Source: Sphingomonas lacusdianchii
GTDB lineage: Bacteria; Pseudomonadota; Alphaproteobacteria; Sphingomonadales; Sphingomonadaceae
Assembly (NCBI RefSeq): GCF_022664395.1
Contig: NZ_JAKRET010000015.1
Span: 1-64,000 of the forward strand
Direction: 5' to 3'
Length of the DNA: 64,000 nucleotides
Positions 23,078 through 31,172 of the stretch are shown here, piece after piece (position 1 is the stretch's first letter; each line of letters begins with the position of its first letter). The notes beneath the pieces are model-generated. The model worked only from the letters and a program-made list of their open reading frames with translations, was not told where the DNA came from and ran no database searches. A program made the translations under genes and the position numbers.

Positions 23078-23815
23078 ATGACGAACATCATCTGCGGAAC
23101 GCTGGACACGATTCCCCTCGAAACGACGCACCGCCTCATCGGTCTCGCTCGTGAGGGCGGCGACCGTCTGGTCATTGTCGACGAGGGCGACGGGATGACG
23201 GCTGCCCTAGCCGACATCAACGAGGACCTGCTGATCGATTCCACACGGGGAAATTGGGACTTCTACGCGGATCATCCGACGGAGATGGATAAAGCTCACG
23301 CTGCGGAGGCGATGATCCCTTCGCAGGGGATCGAGCCCGCCGTGTTCAACCAGGCGACCTGCCTTCTAACCGAGATCCTGTGCGACTTCGGTTGGGACTA
23401 TCATGGGCACCTCAGTCGAGTTTCCGAACACATACGTGGCCTCGAGTACGAGAGCATCGCCGACCATTTCCGGCTCGACGTATCCAATGAGGACGACACC
23501 GCCCGGGCATTCACTATCGCCGCCTTGTTGAACGAGGCAGCGGGGCGGTTCACGGCGCGCGATCCGCGCGTCCCACGGGTTTCAATCGCCCGTTGGCTCG
23601 CCAGTTCCCCGGCAGCCATCCTCTTTATCAATGCCGGTGGTGACGTCCGCCGCGGGGCGTGTCGCTCCGTAAGCGCTGCGATCAGTCTCATCGTCCGACG
23701 CGAAGCCGATGCGGGCACCCGGTCTCACATCGTTAAATGTTCCATGGCGGCCGAGGAAGGCGTGCTTCAGCCGCCACCCCTCGTATCCATCGGCGCCCCG
23801 CAAGGGAGCTGCTAG
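23078..23815 (+). CDS. Hypothetical protein downstream of traI, 245 aa
   Basis: It starts at ATG 23078 behind GAGGAAGCGC; a GTG at 23066 overlaps the traI stop and is an alternative. The soluble acidic protein begins MTNIICGTLDTIPLETTHRL. No motif is recognised; the C-terminal end is basic. Its close position after traI and before a row of small membrane genes suggests that it is read from the traI transcript. Confidence 0.6.
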   Translation: MTNIICGTLDTIPLETTHRLIGLAREGGDRLVIVDEGDGMTAALADINEDLLIDSTRGNWDFYADHPTEMDKAHAAEAMIPSQGIEPAVFNQATCLLTEILCDFGWDYHGHLSRVSEHIRGLEYESIADHFRLDVSNEDDTARAFTIAALLNEAAGRFTARDPRVPRVSIARWLASSPAAILFINAGGDVRRGACRSVSAAISLIVRREADAGTRSHIVKCSMAAEEGVLQPPPLVSIGAPQGSC

Positions 23816-23818
23816 GCG

Positions 23819-24316
23819 ATGGACAGGTCAATCGCGCTCCTCGTGGCCCTCGGGTCCATTATTCTGCTCCTGAAGGCCCTGGGAGCCGCCCTGGGGCCGC
23901 CTAGACCCGTCGCGAAGCAGTTCCTGACGCGCCGCGAGGCGGCGATGCTGGACGCGCTGGAGCGCGCCCTCCCTCATTGCCGGATACACGCGCAGGTCGC
24001 GATGGGGGCGCTGCTGACGGTTCCGCACAACCAGCTGCGCAAGCGCAAGCTGTCGGATCGCAATTCATTCTCGCAGAAGATCGTCGACTTCGTGGCTCAG
24101 GACCGCGCCAGCGGGGCTATTCTCGCGCTGATCGAGGTCGATGACTGGAGCCATGCCCTTGCCCGCGATCGCGCGCGGGACGCCATGACGGGAAATGCGG
24201 GTTACCGCACGATTCGGATCCCGGCGGGTGCTCGGCCGACCTTTCACGAGGTTGTAGCGATCGTCGGGGGCCTCCGACCCCCCTCCCCTGCCTCATTCTC
24301 CCCGGAGGCCGCATGA
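23819..24316 (+). CDS. Membrane-anchored DUF2726 protein, 165 aa
   Basis: One N-terminal transmembrane helix (IALLVALGSIILLLKALGAAL) is followed by a DUF2726 domain. The domain is recognised by FLTRREAAMLDALERAL at its start and by SQKIVDFVAQD...LALIEVDDWSH with a following RDRARD; the latter resembles a PD-(D/E)XK core (DF..., IEVDD) in which the acidic residues are kept. The family is often found as a topoisomerase- or nuclease-associated domain, but its activity is unproven. It starts 3 bp after the previous stop and overlaps the next gene by 4 bp. Confidence 0.7.
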   Translation: MDRSIALLVALGSIILLLKALGAALGPPRPVAKQFLTRREAAMLDALERALPHCRIHAQVAMGALLTVPHNQLRKRKLSDRNSFSQKIVDFVAQDRASGAILALIEVDDWSHALARDRARDAMTGNAGYRTIRIPAGARPTFHEVVAIVGGLRPPSPASFSPEAA

Positions 24317-24765
24317 CCATGCAATCCGCCAAAACCCAAGCAGCGGCGCTCAGGACGCTCGGACACGACCTGCTCGACCAACGTAGCAGGCTGCGGCCCT
24401 ACCGATCGGAGGCCTCGGTGGAGGAAACGCAAAGCCACGCGAGCTTCCTGCTGGACGGCGCCTTGGCCTGTCTCAATGGCGCGAGAGAGATCGAGGAACT
24501 AGCAGGCATCGCGGACCGGCCTCCCTATGAACGACGCCGTCGCTTCGCTCGGAGACTGGCGTGGGGCGGCGCGACCTCGCTGCTCCTCCTGCTCGGCGCC
24601 GTCACCTTGGGGGACGAGCGCCCATCACCAACGGACGCGCACTGGATCGCGCGCGCGAGCGAGGAGCTGTCCGATAGTGAGGATGCCCTGCCTCATGAGA
24701 GGGAGTGGACCACTGTATCGGTGGATGAGCTAGTTCAACGCGAGACCCCTCATGCCGGCCGCTGA
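24313..24765 (+). CDS. Single-pass membrane protein, 150 aa
   Basis: The start overlaps the DUF2726 stop (ATGA). The N-terminal 75 residues are a cytosolic helix-rich domain. A basic patch (YERRRRFARRLAW) precedes one transmembrane segment (GGATSLLLLLGAVTLG) at about residues 83-98, and a short acidic C-terminus would face the periplasm. No family is recognised. Confidence 0.6.
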   Translation: MTMQSAKTQAAALRTLGHDLLDQRSRLRPYRSEASVEETQSHASFLLDGALACLNGAREIEELAGIADRPPYERRRRFARRLAWGGATSLLLLLGAVTLGDERPSPTDAHWIARASEELSDSEDALPHEREWTTVSVDELVQRETPHAGR

Positions 24766-25042
24766 GACATCCCAGAGCGTGACCGCCGACGAATCGCCCG
24801 AAGGCATCGCTGCAGCGCTCCGGGCACAGGCTTACACGGTCATGGACGTATCGCCGGTCGCAGCAGCGCACCTGGTCCTCGCAGCCGCCACGCTCGCCCC
24901 GGAATGCGATGACGAGCGTGACGTCGCCGACCAGTTCTCGTTCGTGATGGCCGACTTCGCAATGGGGCTCGCGAAGATTCACCACCGGGCGCGCATGCGA
25001 AACCAGCAGCAAGCGGAAGGGGGTAAGAATGGGGCTCAGTGA
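24752..25042 (+). CDS. Hypothetical protein, 96 aa
   Basis: It overlaps the previous gene by 14 bp and the next by 14 bp. A soluble, mainly helical protein beginning MPAAETSQSVTADESPEG, with a helix of hydrophobic residues (VAAAHLVLAAATLA) that is too weak to be a clear transmembrane segment. The function is unknown; overlap indicates co-translation within the post-traI cluster. Confidence 0.55.
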   Translation: MPAAETSQSVTADESPEGIAAALRAQAYTVMDVSPVAAAHLVLAAATLAPECDDERDVADQFSFVMADFAMGLAKIHHRARMRNQQQAEGGKNGAQ

Positions 25043-25766
25043 CCGCGACTACATGCGCGAACGCTACCGGCAGCGACAGGGGCTCGGGGCTGGCAAGACA
25101 CAGTGGAACGACAAAAAGGCTAGACGGGAGGAGCTACGCGAGGGCCACGAGAAGGCAGTTCCATTGGGAAGCGCAAGCTGGGTCGGCAAAGGCGGCCCCT
25201 GGTTCGAGGCCAAGGATCGCGGCCATGACTACCAGAAGCAACGGTACAGACCCCACCCAATCGTCCGCCCGCACCCGGCTCAGAAGTGGATACTGCTGCT
25301 CTCTGCCATCACAATCCTTATCCCGGCCTATCGAGAGGCGAAACGCAGCGGGTGGATCCCGGACAGCGGCCCGGCTCTGGCCTTCCCGTCCTCCGGTAGC
25401 GTGACGGTCAACAGCGCCATCGATCCTAGAACGGCGACGTCGCGGATGCCGGTGGTGACTGACACGGCCAACGCCGTCGTCCAGCTCTTCGACCGCGAAA
25501 CCGATGAGCACATCATCTCCGCGTACGTGCGCCGTCAGGATTCGGTGACCATTCCCGTGCCGCCCGGAACTTATCGAATGAGGGTCATCGAGGGCGACAA
25601 ATGGCACGGCCCCGTGCGGTTCTTCGGCCCCTCGACGACCTACGAGACCGTCGTCCGTCCGATGGTCTTCACACGACAAAAAGGAAGCGGGATCGATCTT
25701 CACCGCTCGCCAACCGGCACTCTTCACACCAGGATCAACATCACCGACCCCAAGCCACTCAACTGA
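25029..25766 (+). CDS. Single-pass membrane protein with periplasmic beta domain, 245 aa
   Basis: The basic N-terminus (MGLSDRDYMRERYRQRQ) is cytosolic. One transmembrane segment follows at about residues 86-102 (WILLLSAITILIPAY). The C-terminal 130 residues look beta-rich and periplasmic: AVVQLFDRETDEHIISAYVRRQDSVTIPVPPGTYRMRVI resembles a carboxypeptidase-regulatory-like or PEGA-type beta sandwich. That resemblance is by eye. It is followed 11 bp later by a CsgG-like gene. Confidence 0.6.
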   Translation: MGLSDRDYMRERYRQRQGLGAGKTQWNDKKARREELREGHEKAVPLGSASWVGKGGPWFEAKDRGHDYQKQRYRPHPIVRPHPAQKWILLLSAITILIPAYREAKRSGWIPDSGPALAFPSSGSVTVNSAIDPRTATSRMPVVTDTANAVVQLFDRETDEHIISAYVRRQDSVTIPVPPGTYRMRVIEGDKWHGPVRFFGPSTTYETVVRPMVFTRQKGSGIDLHRSPTGTLHTRINITDPKPLN

Positions 25767-25777
25767 GGGAGAATACC

Positions 25778-26629
25778 ATGCGCGTGACACTTGCAGCGAT
25801 CGGCATGATCGCCCTGACGATCTCACCGGCGACAGCTCAGAAGCTCGGAAAAGGCGGGATCGGCGTTGATGAGACGACCGAGGTTCCACGCTGCGATCGC
25901 CCGTTCGGGACGATCGCGCTCGTGGAGGAGCGTAGCGCTGCCGGCGCTGCCGAGGGGGTTCCTCCTGGCTTGGCGGCGCTCGTTAGGATGGCGGAAGCAC
26001 AAAATGGCGGTAGCGCGCGTGTCGATCCCCTCCCCTTGCTGAAGCTCCTCGTTTCGCAGTCCAATTGCTTTCAGGTTGTTGATCGCGGCGAGGGCTTCGA
26101 CGCTCTGCAGCGCGAGCGCCAGCTGGCGGCCGGCGGATCTGTGGCTGGCGCAAACAACCAGGCCACTTTGCGAGCGGCCGACTATCTGCTGCAAGCCAAG
26201 GTCCTATACTCGGACAACAACTCTGGTGGCAGTGGTGGCGGCCTTGGCAGCATGTTCCCGGGCGGCCTAGGCTTCAAGCAGAAGGTCAAAGCCAGTCAGA
26301 CGATGCTGACCCTCGTTGAGGTGAAGACCGGCATCCAGACGGCCGTAGCAACCGGCTCAGCGCGCAAGAAGGACCTTTCGATCATCGGAGGCGGCCTGCT
26401 CACGAACGCCGGCGTTGGCGCGCTGGGTGGGACCTATACCAGCACCGACATGGGAAAGATCACCTCCCTTGCGATGCTGGACGCCTTCCGGAAGCTCACG
26501 AACGACGCCAAGGCGCGGATCGCGCCCGCAAACTCCGCCGCGACGAGCTCCCCTCCCCTGCCCGCCGCCGTGGCAGCCCCGGCTCCCTTGGCCAGCGCGG
26601 CACCAGCCCAAGGCGGGCGTCAGCAATAG
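25778..26629 (+). CDS. CsgG-like exported protein, 283 aa
   Basis: A Sec signal peptide (MRVTLAAIGMIALTISPATA) precedes a domain resembling the curli secretion protein CsgG: LLVSQSNCFQVVDRGEGFDALQRERQLAA (the strand and helix where CsgG reads VvERegl.nLlnER), then AADYLLQAKVLY and a variable-loop region rich in Gly, then LTLVEVKTGIQ. There is no lipobox cysteine right after the signal peptide, unlike CsgG. The C-terminus is an Ala/Pro-rich tail. CsgG-like proteins form outer-membrane channels; a role with the transfer apparatus is inference from its position. The start at 25778 follows GAGGGAGAATACC. Confidence 0.7.
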   Translation: MRVTLAAIGMIALTISPATAQKLGKGGIGVDETTEVPRCDRPFGTIALVEERSAAGAAEGVPPGLAALVRMAEAQNGGSARVDPLPLLKLLVSQSNCFQVVDRGEGFDALQRERQLAAGGSVAGANNQATLRAADYLLQAKVLYSDNNSGGSGGGLGSMFPGGLGFKQKVKASQTMLTLVEVKTGIQTAVATGSARKKDLSIIGGGLLTNAGVGALGGTYTSTDMGKITSLAMLDAFRKLTNDAKARIAPANSAATSSPPLPAAVAAPAPLASAAPAQGGRQQ

Positions 26630-26723
26630 GAGGGGAGAGGGGTTAAGGGGTTGAGGTCGGGCGGCGTGCAAGAAGCGGTCGCGCCGGACCTTCTCCCCTC
26701 CCCTCTCGACGAGGATGCCGGTC

Positions 26724-27002
26724 ATGAACATGCACCCCGACCTGTTCAGTCACGCCGACGAGCTGGCCTCCCTCAATGAGGAACCGGAAACTGAGGCGGC
26801 TGCCCCGCGGGGTGAGCCGCTCGCAGTGCCGTGCGGCTTCCTCAATCGGGCGAACCAGCGCTGCCGGGGTATGGCCCATCGCCCCGTGCTGATGGACGGC
26901 CTTCAGATGGAATGCCGGGGGCGCCCAATGCTCCACTGCGATCCTGAGTGCTTCAGGGCGGCCGAGGCTAACCCGGCTCCAGACCAGGACGATTGGCCAT
27001 GA
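26724..27002 (+). CDS. Small cysteine-containing protein, 92 aa
   Basis: The start at 26724 (MNMHPDLF) follows GAGGATGCCGGTC; the ATG 9 bp earlier is an alternative. Six cysteines are spaced as C-GFLNRANQR-C and later C-RGRPMLH-C-DPE-C, possibly a small zinc-binding unit. The N-terminus is acidic. Its stop overlaps the next start (ATGA). The function is unknown. Confidence 0.55.
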   Translation: MNMHPDLFSHADELASLNEEPETEAAAPRGEPLAVPCGFLNRANQRCRGMAHRPVLMDGLQMECRGRPMLHCDPECFRAAEANPAPDQDDWP

Positions 27003-27448
27003 ATGCTCCGTTCTCACATCGCCGGCCACACTGCCCCTATTGCGCCGAGACGGTACATAGCTGGCACCAGGGGGCCTGGATCGAGCCATGCGATCGCTGC
27101 AAACGACCTATCGTACTTCTCCGCTCCCCACTCGATTGGAACGGCCCGCTGCGAATGCGCGGCCTACTGGACGTCGCGTCGACCGCCTACGGGTTCGCGA
27201 TGGTCGTCCTGGTCGTGACCTTCGTCATCAGCGACATGAGCGCGATCACGTTCGCAAAGGCCCTGACGCTCCTGCTGTTCGTGATCGGCTCAATCTTGTG
27301 TGTCGATGGCGGGCTCGGGCTTCGGAGCAGGATCGATCGCACGTGGAAGGCCCTGCGCTTCGGTCGCGTAGCCGTCTGGTTCTCGGCCGCTAAAATTGCG
27401 TGCGGGGTGACGGCCATGCTGCTGGTTACCGTCGGCCTCGGCCTTTGA
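26999..27448 (+). CDS. Membrane protein with N-terminal zinc ribbon (PqiA-like pattern), 149 aa
   Basis: CPYC at about residues 12-15 and CDRC near 32-35 form a likely four-cysteine zinc ribbon in the cytosol. Two hydrophobic segments follow at about 60-80 (YGFAMVVLVVTFVISDM) and 85-102, and another near 130-149. The start overlaps the previous stop. Zinc-ribbon plus membrane layout recalls PqiA-type and related lipid-transport components, but the protein is too short for those families. The function is unknown. Confidence 0.6.
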   Translation: MNAPFSHRRPHCPYCAETVHSWHQGAWIEPCDRCKRPIVLLRSPLDWNGPLRMRGLLDVASTAYGFAMVVLVVTFVISDMSAITFAKALTLLLFVIGSILCVDGGLGLRSRIDRTWKALRFGRVAVWFSAAKIACGVTAMLLVTVGLGL

Positions 27449-28190
27449 CCAACTCTTGCCGCTTTGCTGGCAACACGACATTGCTGGCAACTTGGCAGCC
27501 GATCGGCTAAGCTACGACATACGACAGGGAGGGCTAGTTTTGGACACCTCGCTCATCACCAGCTTCGCGGCCGTGACCATCGGCCTAACCGCGTTCGCGC
27601 TGGCTCACTTCGAGAACTGGACAGGCGGAACCCGCCTAGCCGCTATGGCGGTTTTCGACAGGCTTGATTGCGGCGTCGGCGATCACGATCGAGTCCTGGT
27701 CTTGGTAGCGACCGCCGCGGCCGTTAGGCCATCGAACGCCGCTTTTGCCCTATTGCCAGCAGGCCAGCAAGCCAGGATGCTGGCGTGCTGGCGTGCTGGC
27801 GTGCTGGCGTGCTGGCGTGCTGGCGTGCTGGCGTGCTGGCGTGCTGGCGTGCTGGCGTGCTGGCGTGCTGGCGTGCTGGCGTGCTGGCGTGCTGGCGTGC
27901 TGGCGTGCCTCGTTGCCGACCTGTTGGCGCCGGATCGTTTGACCGCAGGGAGCGGAAACTCCCCCTTCCGAGTGCCCGATGTGGCTTTCGCCCCTGTTGC
28001 CTTGCTGGGGTGACTGCAAGCTGCGTTGCCAGCAAGCTGGCACGAGCGACCTCGTCGTTAGGTCAAGCCGTCCAGGCCGCCGCGACGACGCTGGGTGTGC
28101 TTCAACGGGCATCGCTCCGGAGGCGCGCCCCTCGCCTCTCTTCTTATCACAAGGTTTTGACCAAATGCTGGGTTGCTGTGTTGCTGGCAA
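27449..28190. other. Repeat-dense region, probable partition/centromere DNA
   Basis: This stretch separates the transfer-associated genes from the par genes. It contains four exact copies of TTGCYRGCAA (27464, 27481, 28026, 28181), several partial ones, and the 16-copy octamer array. An open frame runs through it from a possible TTG at 27540 to 28013 and would encode a hydrophobic leader (LDTSLITSFAAVTIGLTAF), but its middle is only the translated octamer array, so I do not call it a gene. No other gene was seen. Confidence 0.55.
27781..27908. repeat. Tandem array: 16 perfect copies of the octamer TGGCGTGC
   Basis: The 128 bases from 27781 to 27908 are an uninterrupted head-to-tail array of one 8-bp unit, with a degenerate copy (CAGGATGC) immediately before and decay (CTCGTTGCC) after. 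The unit shares CTGGC with the scattered TTGCTGGCAA sites. Because 8 is not a multiple of 3, all three frames of a strand read the same 8-residue peptide cycle. Perfect identity suggests recent slippage expansion or homogenisation. Confidence 0.95.
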
Positions 28191-28493
28191 CTAGGCGTTG
28201 TGCTTTTCCAGCAAGCTGGCAAGCGCCTCTCGCATCAAGTCCTCGATCGAGCGGTCCGTGTCGGCGGACAATCGCTTTATCCGACGATGCTCTTCCGGCG
28301 CGACGACAACGGTCAGGCGCTTCATGCCCTCGCGTGTCTTTGCACGGTAACCGCTTGCGGGCTGCTCGGCCGCTTGAGCCCCCGCCGGCGCGCTCGCAGG
28401 GGCTTCCTGCGCCGGCGCCTCGATCGCTGGTTCTGGAGCTGGTCCCTTCGCCGCGGCTTTCATGCTCTCGGCGAGACTGGGTCGCTTTGCCAT
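28191..28493 (-). CDS. Small RHH partition protein (ParB/ParG-like), 100 aa
   Basis: The C-terminal 45 residues form a ribbon-helix-helix pattern: KRLTVVVAPEEHRRIKRLSADTDRS, then IEDLMREALASLL. The N-terminal 50 residues are flexible, Ala/Pro/Glu-rich (AAAKGPAPEPAIEAPAQEAPA), like the mobile tails by which ParG-type proteins stimulate their ParA ATPase. The start follows AGGGTGACTAC. It is the second gene of the parA operon, 94 bp after parA, and that gap holds two palindromic sites. It probably binds the TTGCYRGCAA sites (inference). Confidence 0.75.
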   Translation of the reverse strand: MAKRPSLAESMKAAAKGPAPEPAIEAPAQEAPASAPAGAQAAEQPASGYRAKTREGMKRLTVVVAPEEHRRIKRLSADTDRSIEDLMREALASLLEKHNA

Positions 28494-28587
28494 GTAGTCA
28501 CCCTAATTCTGCTGTGATGCCAGCAATACAGGCTTGTTGCCTTGCTGGCAATGAGGCTTGCCATGAAGGCGGCAAGCCGACTTGCTG

Positions 28588-29211
28588 CTAAAGAGGCAAT
28601 GCGGCGCGTAACCACTGCAGGAGCTGGTCGACCTCCTCGGCTGCCTTGCCCCCTGGTTCGTACTCTGGCGCGGTTTGACCGACGGTAAGCGCGTGCCCAA
28701 ACGCCGCGCGCTGCTGTAGGCCCGCCGGCGCAACGTCCATGCCGTGCTGAGCGACGGCCGCTTGCGCGTCTGAAAGAAGCTGTGTCGCACGGGGCGGGAC
28801 AGCGTTGAGGATGACGAACGCCTGCTTCTTCGCGTTGGAGACGAGTTCCGCCGTGGTGGCAATCGCGCGAAGGTCGAGGATCCCGGCACGACACGGGATC
28901 AAGACCAGGTCGGCTGCCTTGATGGCCGCGATCGCGACACTGTCCGAATGCGGAGCCGTGTCAATGACGACGAGCTCGGCGCCTCCGTCGGTGGCCGCCT
29001 GTAGCCCGTGGCTCAGCCGGGAGTAGGGGAGGGCGACCACAACAGGCGCTTCTCCCTGACGGCTGTCACCCCAGCCTGCGGCGCTCGCCTGAGGATCTAG
29101 GTCGATAATAACTGACGGGAGGCCCGCCGCCTCCGCGGCCGTCGCGATATGCAGCGCGAGAGTGGTTTTCCCGGCGCCGCCCTTTTGGCTCACAATTGCG
29201 ATCGTCTTCAT
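28588..29211 (-). CDS. parA: ParA-family partition ATPase, 207 aa
   Basis: A small deviant-Walker ATPase that moves plasmid copies apart. The deviant Walker A KGGAGKTT at residues 10-17 follows MKTIAIVSQ; Walker A' is IIDLDPQASA near 38; Walker B is LVVIDTAPH near 81. There is no N-terminal helix-turn-helix, so it is of the short ParA (ParF/type Ib) kind. It starts at 29211 directly after a site reading ATTGCTGGCAT on the plus strand, without a clear ribosome site; an ATG 12 bp upstream is an alternative. The adjacent RHH gene is the likely partner. Confidence 0.88.
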   Translation of the reverse strand: MKTIAIVSQKGGAGKTTLALHIATAAEAAGLPSVIIDLDPQASAAGWGDSRQGEAPVVVALPYSRLSHGLQAATDGGAELVVIDTAPHSDSVAIAAIKAADLVLIPCRAGILDLRAIATTAELVSNAKKQAFVILNAVPPRATQLLSDAQAAVAQHGMDVAPAGLQQRAAFGHALTVGQTAPEYEPGGKAAEEVDQLLQWLRAALPL

Positions 29212-29392
29212 AATTGCTGGCATAGCAGCAGCGCAGCATGGCAGCAAGGCGGCAGGACAGCAATACGGCAAGGAGGCACCACGGCATTGCGGCATGCTGG
29301 CTTGTCACCGATATGGCTTGCCAGCAATCTGGCAGCCGTTCCGGGCCGGATCACGTGAGGCGAGCGGGCGACCGCGTTCGTGGAGACGATCG

Positions 29393-30193
29393 ATGATGAT
29401 CCTTACAAGGGAGGATTCCGACCTCCTTCCGTCGCTGGGCACGTGGGACCAGCCATTCCACTGGAGCGTGTTCGTGGTCTCGCCGAGAAAGGGTGGGCCG
29501 GGAATGCCGACCCTGATCGCGGTTGGCACGATAGAGAAGCTCACCGCGCGCGGTCCGACCATCGACATCACGGTCGTCGACCTGATGCAAACAGAGCCGA
29601 CGATTAGGCCTGTGATGACGGGGCAGGGGGCGCTCAGCCGCAACAACCGGGTGAAGCTGACGCCGGGTGATGTGCTGATCCACCCGGCCGCGTTGCGGGG
29701 CAGGGGGATCGGAAATCTCGTGTTCAACATCGTCACGGCGTGGGCGCAGCGGGCTTACCCGGGCCACCAGGCCGAACCGATAACGCTAGTTCGATCAAAC
29801 TCCGCGAGCGGAGCCGAATGGGAGCACGAGTTTAGCAAGCTGACCGAGTTCTATGGCAGGTTCGGGTTCCGGTGGCAGACGCCGCCCGTCGAGACTGATC
29901 GTAATCACTTCCCATCCGACCCGCCGTTGGTCCGCGATCTTACCCAGGTACTGGAAGCCGACCTCCCGCTGATCCGGCGTGTCCACCTACCTGCAGCAGT
30001 GACGAACATGATTGACCAGCTGCACGATTACGCCGACGACCGCGCTCAGCTGACAACCGTCTCCCGCCTTCTGAAGGAACGCAGAGAGCAGTGGCGTTCC
30101 TTGGGCTCACGCCTAAACTACTTTGCTTGGGGCATCGCGTTCGTTGCAGGCGTTCTCGCGGCTCGGCTCGCCGGCGTTGTTGGCGGCGCTTAG
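29393..30193 (+). CDS. GNAT-like protein with C-terminal membrane anchor, 266 aa
   Basis: It starts at ATG 29393 after GGAGACGATCG. The N-terminal 165 residues resemble a GNAT acetyltransferase fold: LIHPAALRGRGIGNLVFNIVTAWAQ (acetyl-CoA pyrophosphate-loop-like R-G-x-G-I-G) and later FSKLTEFYGRFGFRW, the typical last helix and strand. A helical linker (LLKERREQWRSLGSRL) leads to one transmembrane segment (YFAWGIAFVAGVLAARLAGVV) at the C-terminus. The substrate is unknown. The combination of GNAT-like domain and tail anchor is unusual; the assignment is by pattern only. Confidence 0.55.
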   Translation: MMILTREDSDLLPSLGTWDQPFHWSVFVVSPRKGGPGMPTLIAVGTIEKLTARGPTIDITVVDLMQTEPTIRPVMTGQGALSRNNRVKLTPGDVLIHPAALRGRGIGNLVFNIVTAWAQRAYPGHQAEPITLVRSNSASGAEWEHEFSKLTEFYGRFGFRWQTPPVETDRNHFPSDPPLVRDLTQVLEADLPLIRRVHLPAAVTNMIDQLHDYADDRAQLTTVSRLLKERREQWRSLGSRLNYFAWGIAFVAGVLAARLAGVVGGA

Positions 30194-30245
30194 CTCCGAA
30201 GTACCGCCGAAGGCTTCCACGCTGCCGTACAATCAATGCTCGGCA

Positions 30246-31025
30246 TCAGTTCGCTTGCGGCGCTGCCCGCTCCAGATCGTCGTTGCGAGGCTCCGGATTA
30301 AGCGGTCCCTCGCCAGAGAGGTAGCGATCGGGCCATTGCTTGGTCCATTCGTAAAAGGGCTGTCGCGCTCCGTCGACCACTAGGTTGAGGAACACGCTGT
30401 ACGGCAAAGATCGCACCACACCCGGACAGAGCTGCTCGAGCCCGAGCTTTTCGCGCTGCCTGTCCTCTTCGACCACCATCATGGCCTCCACGAATGGTCT
30501 GAACCAGTCCTTCTGCGGATCACGGTCGCCCAGCTCCATCCGAACCATGTTGAGCCCGTTCGCGTAATAGAGCATCAGCGCCGAGCGGGTGTTTGCAAAG
30601 GCAACTAGGTCCTCTGCAGTGAAGTCGGGGTTCGCCCACTTCGTCTGCGCCATTTCCTCGTTATTCTCGACCGCCCGCTCCACATGACGCCAAATCGCGC
30701 CACTGATATAGGGATTCTCGGCATAGAACTGCGCCGCCTTTTCCTCTTCCTTTAAGCAGAGGACCGCGAGACCGCAGAACGACAACACATATTCGGCGAG
30801 CAGCTCACGACAGGCCATAGCCGGGTTTTCCGTAGCGCCGATCGCGACCACCTTGGAGTAGAAGTCCTGGACGAGGCGATCCTTGTTCTCTTGAGAGAAG
30901 TGGCTTAGCGCTTGGCCACGGTAGAAGAACTCCTGCGTATGCAGCGCAAGCGCTTGGCCGAGTGGCGAGCGCTTAAACTTGTACCCAGCCCAGTACGCCC
31001 TCGCGGTTCCTAGCAGCCCCATCAT
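30246..31025 (-). CDS. Hypothetical protein, 259 aa
   Basis: A mainly alpha-helical protein beginning MMGLLGTARAYWAGYKFKRSP. The central part (CRELLAEYVLSFCGLAVLCLKEEEKAAQF) has moderately hydrophobic helices but no certain transmembrane span. The C-terminus is polar (LNPEPRNDDLERAAPQAN). It is convergent with the GNAT-like gene. No family is recognised; a G-rich stretch just before the start may serve as the ribosome site. Confidence 0.6.
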   Translation of the reverse strand: MMGLLGTARAYWAGYKFKRSPLGQALALHTQEFFYRGQALSHFSQENKDRLVQDFYSKVVAIGATENPAMACRELLAEYVLSFCGLAVLCLKEEEKAAQFYAENPYISGAIWRHVERAVENNEEMAQTKWANPDFTAEDLVAFANTRSALMLYYANGLNMVRMELGDRDPQKDWFRPFVEAMMVVEEDRQREKLGLEQLCPGVVRSLPYSVFLNLVVDGARQPFYEWTKQWPDRYLSGEGPLNPEPRNDDLERAAPQAN

Positions 31026-31172
31026 ACCCCCCCGTTCCTGCCGTTGCCTTCAGGCCGCGAGAACCGGCCCAAGCATGCTCTCCCCTACAGCATAATGGGG
31101 TGGCGCCGCCCATCGGAATGTCACGATTGCTGCTTCACCGCTCTCCGGCCTCGCAACAGTCATGCACGCCGG

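Larger units (their letters stand above)
27464..29327. repeat. Dispersed palindromic sites TTGCYRGCAA around parA
   Basis: Exact matches start at 27464, 27481, 28026, 28181, 28542 and 29318. One-mismatch copies are at 27753, 28517 and 29214. The palindrome TTGC-N2-GCAA would suit a dimeric RHH or ParB-type protein. Two copies sit between parA and the RHH gene, one abuts the parA start and one abuts the RHH stop. Partial GGCAAG/GGCAGCAA units fill the DNA at 29220-29340. Centromere and operator functions are inferred from clustering and location. Confidence 0.75.

Noticed and set aside
27781..27908. Tandem array considered as a CRISPR or minisatellite.
   Set aside because: The unit is 8 bp with no spacers and no cas genes nearby, so it is not a CRISPR. 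It was kept as a tandem repeat.
27456..28035. Open frames on both strands through the octamer array (up to about 270 codons) encoding endless LACWRAGV or ARQHASTP repeats.
   Set aside because: An 8-bp repeat without stops opens all frames by itself; the same 8-residue cycle appears in every frame. Only the hydrophobic leader at 27540 has any protein-like look, and its frame then runs straight into the array.
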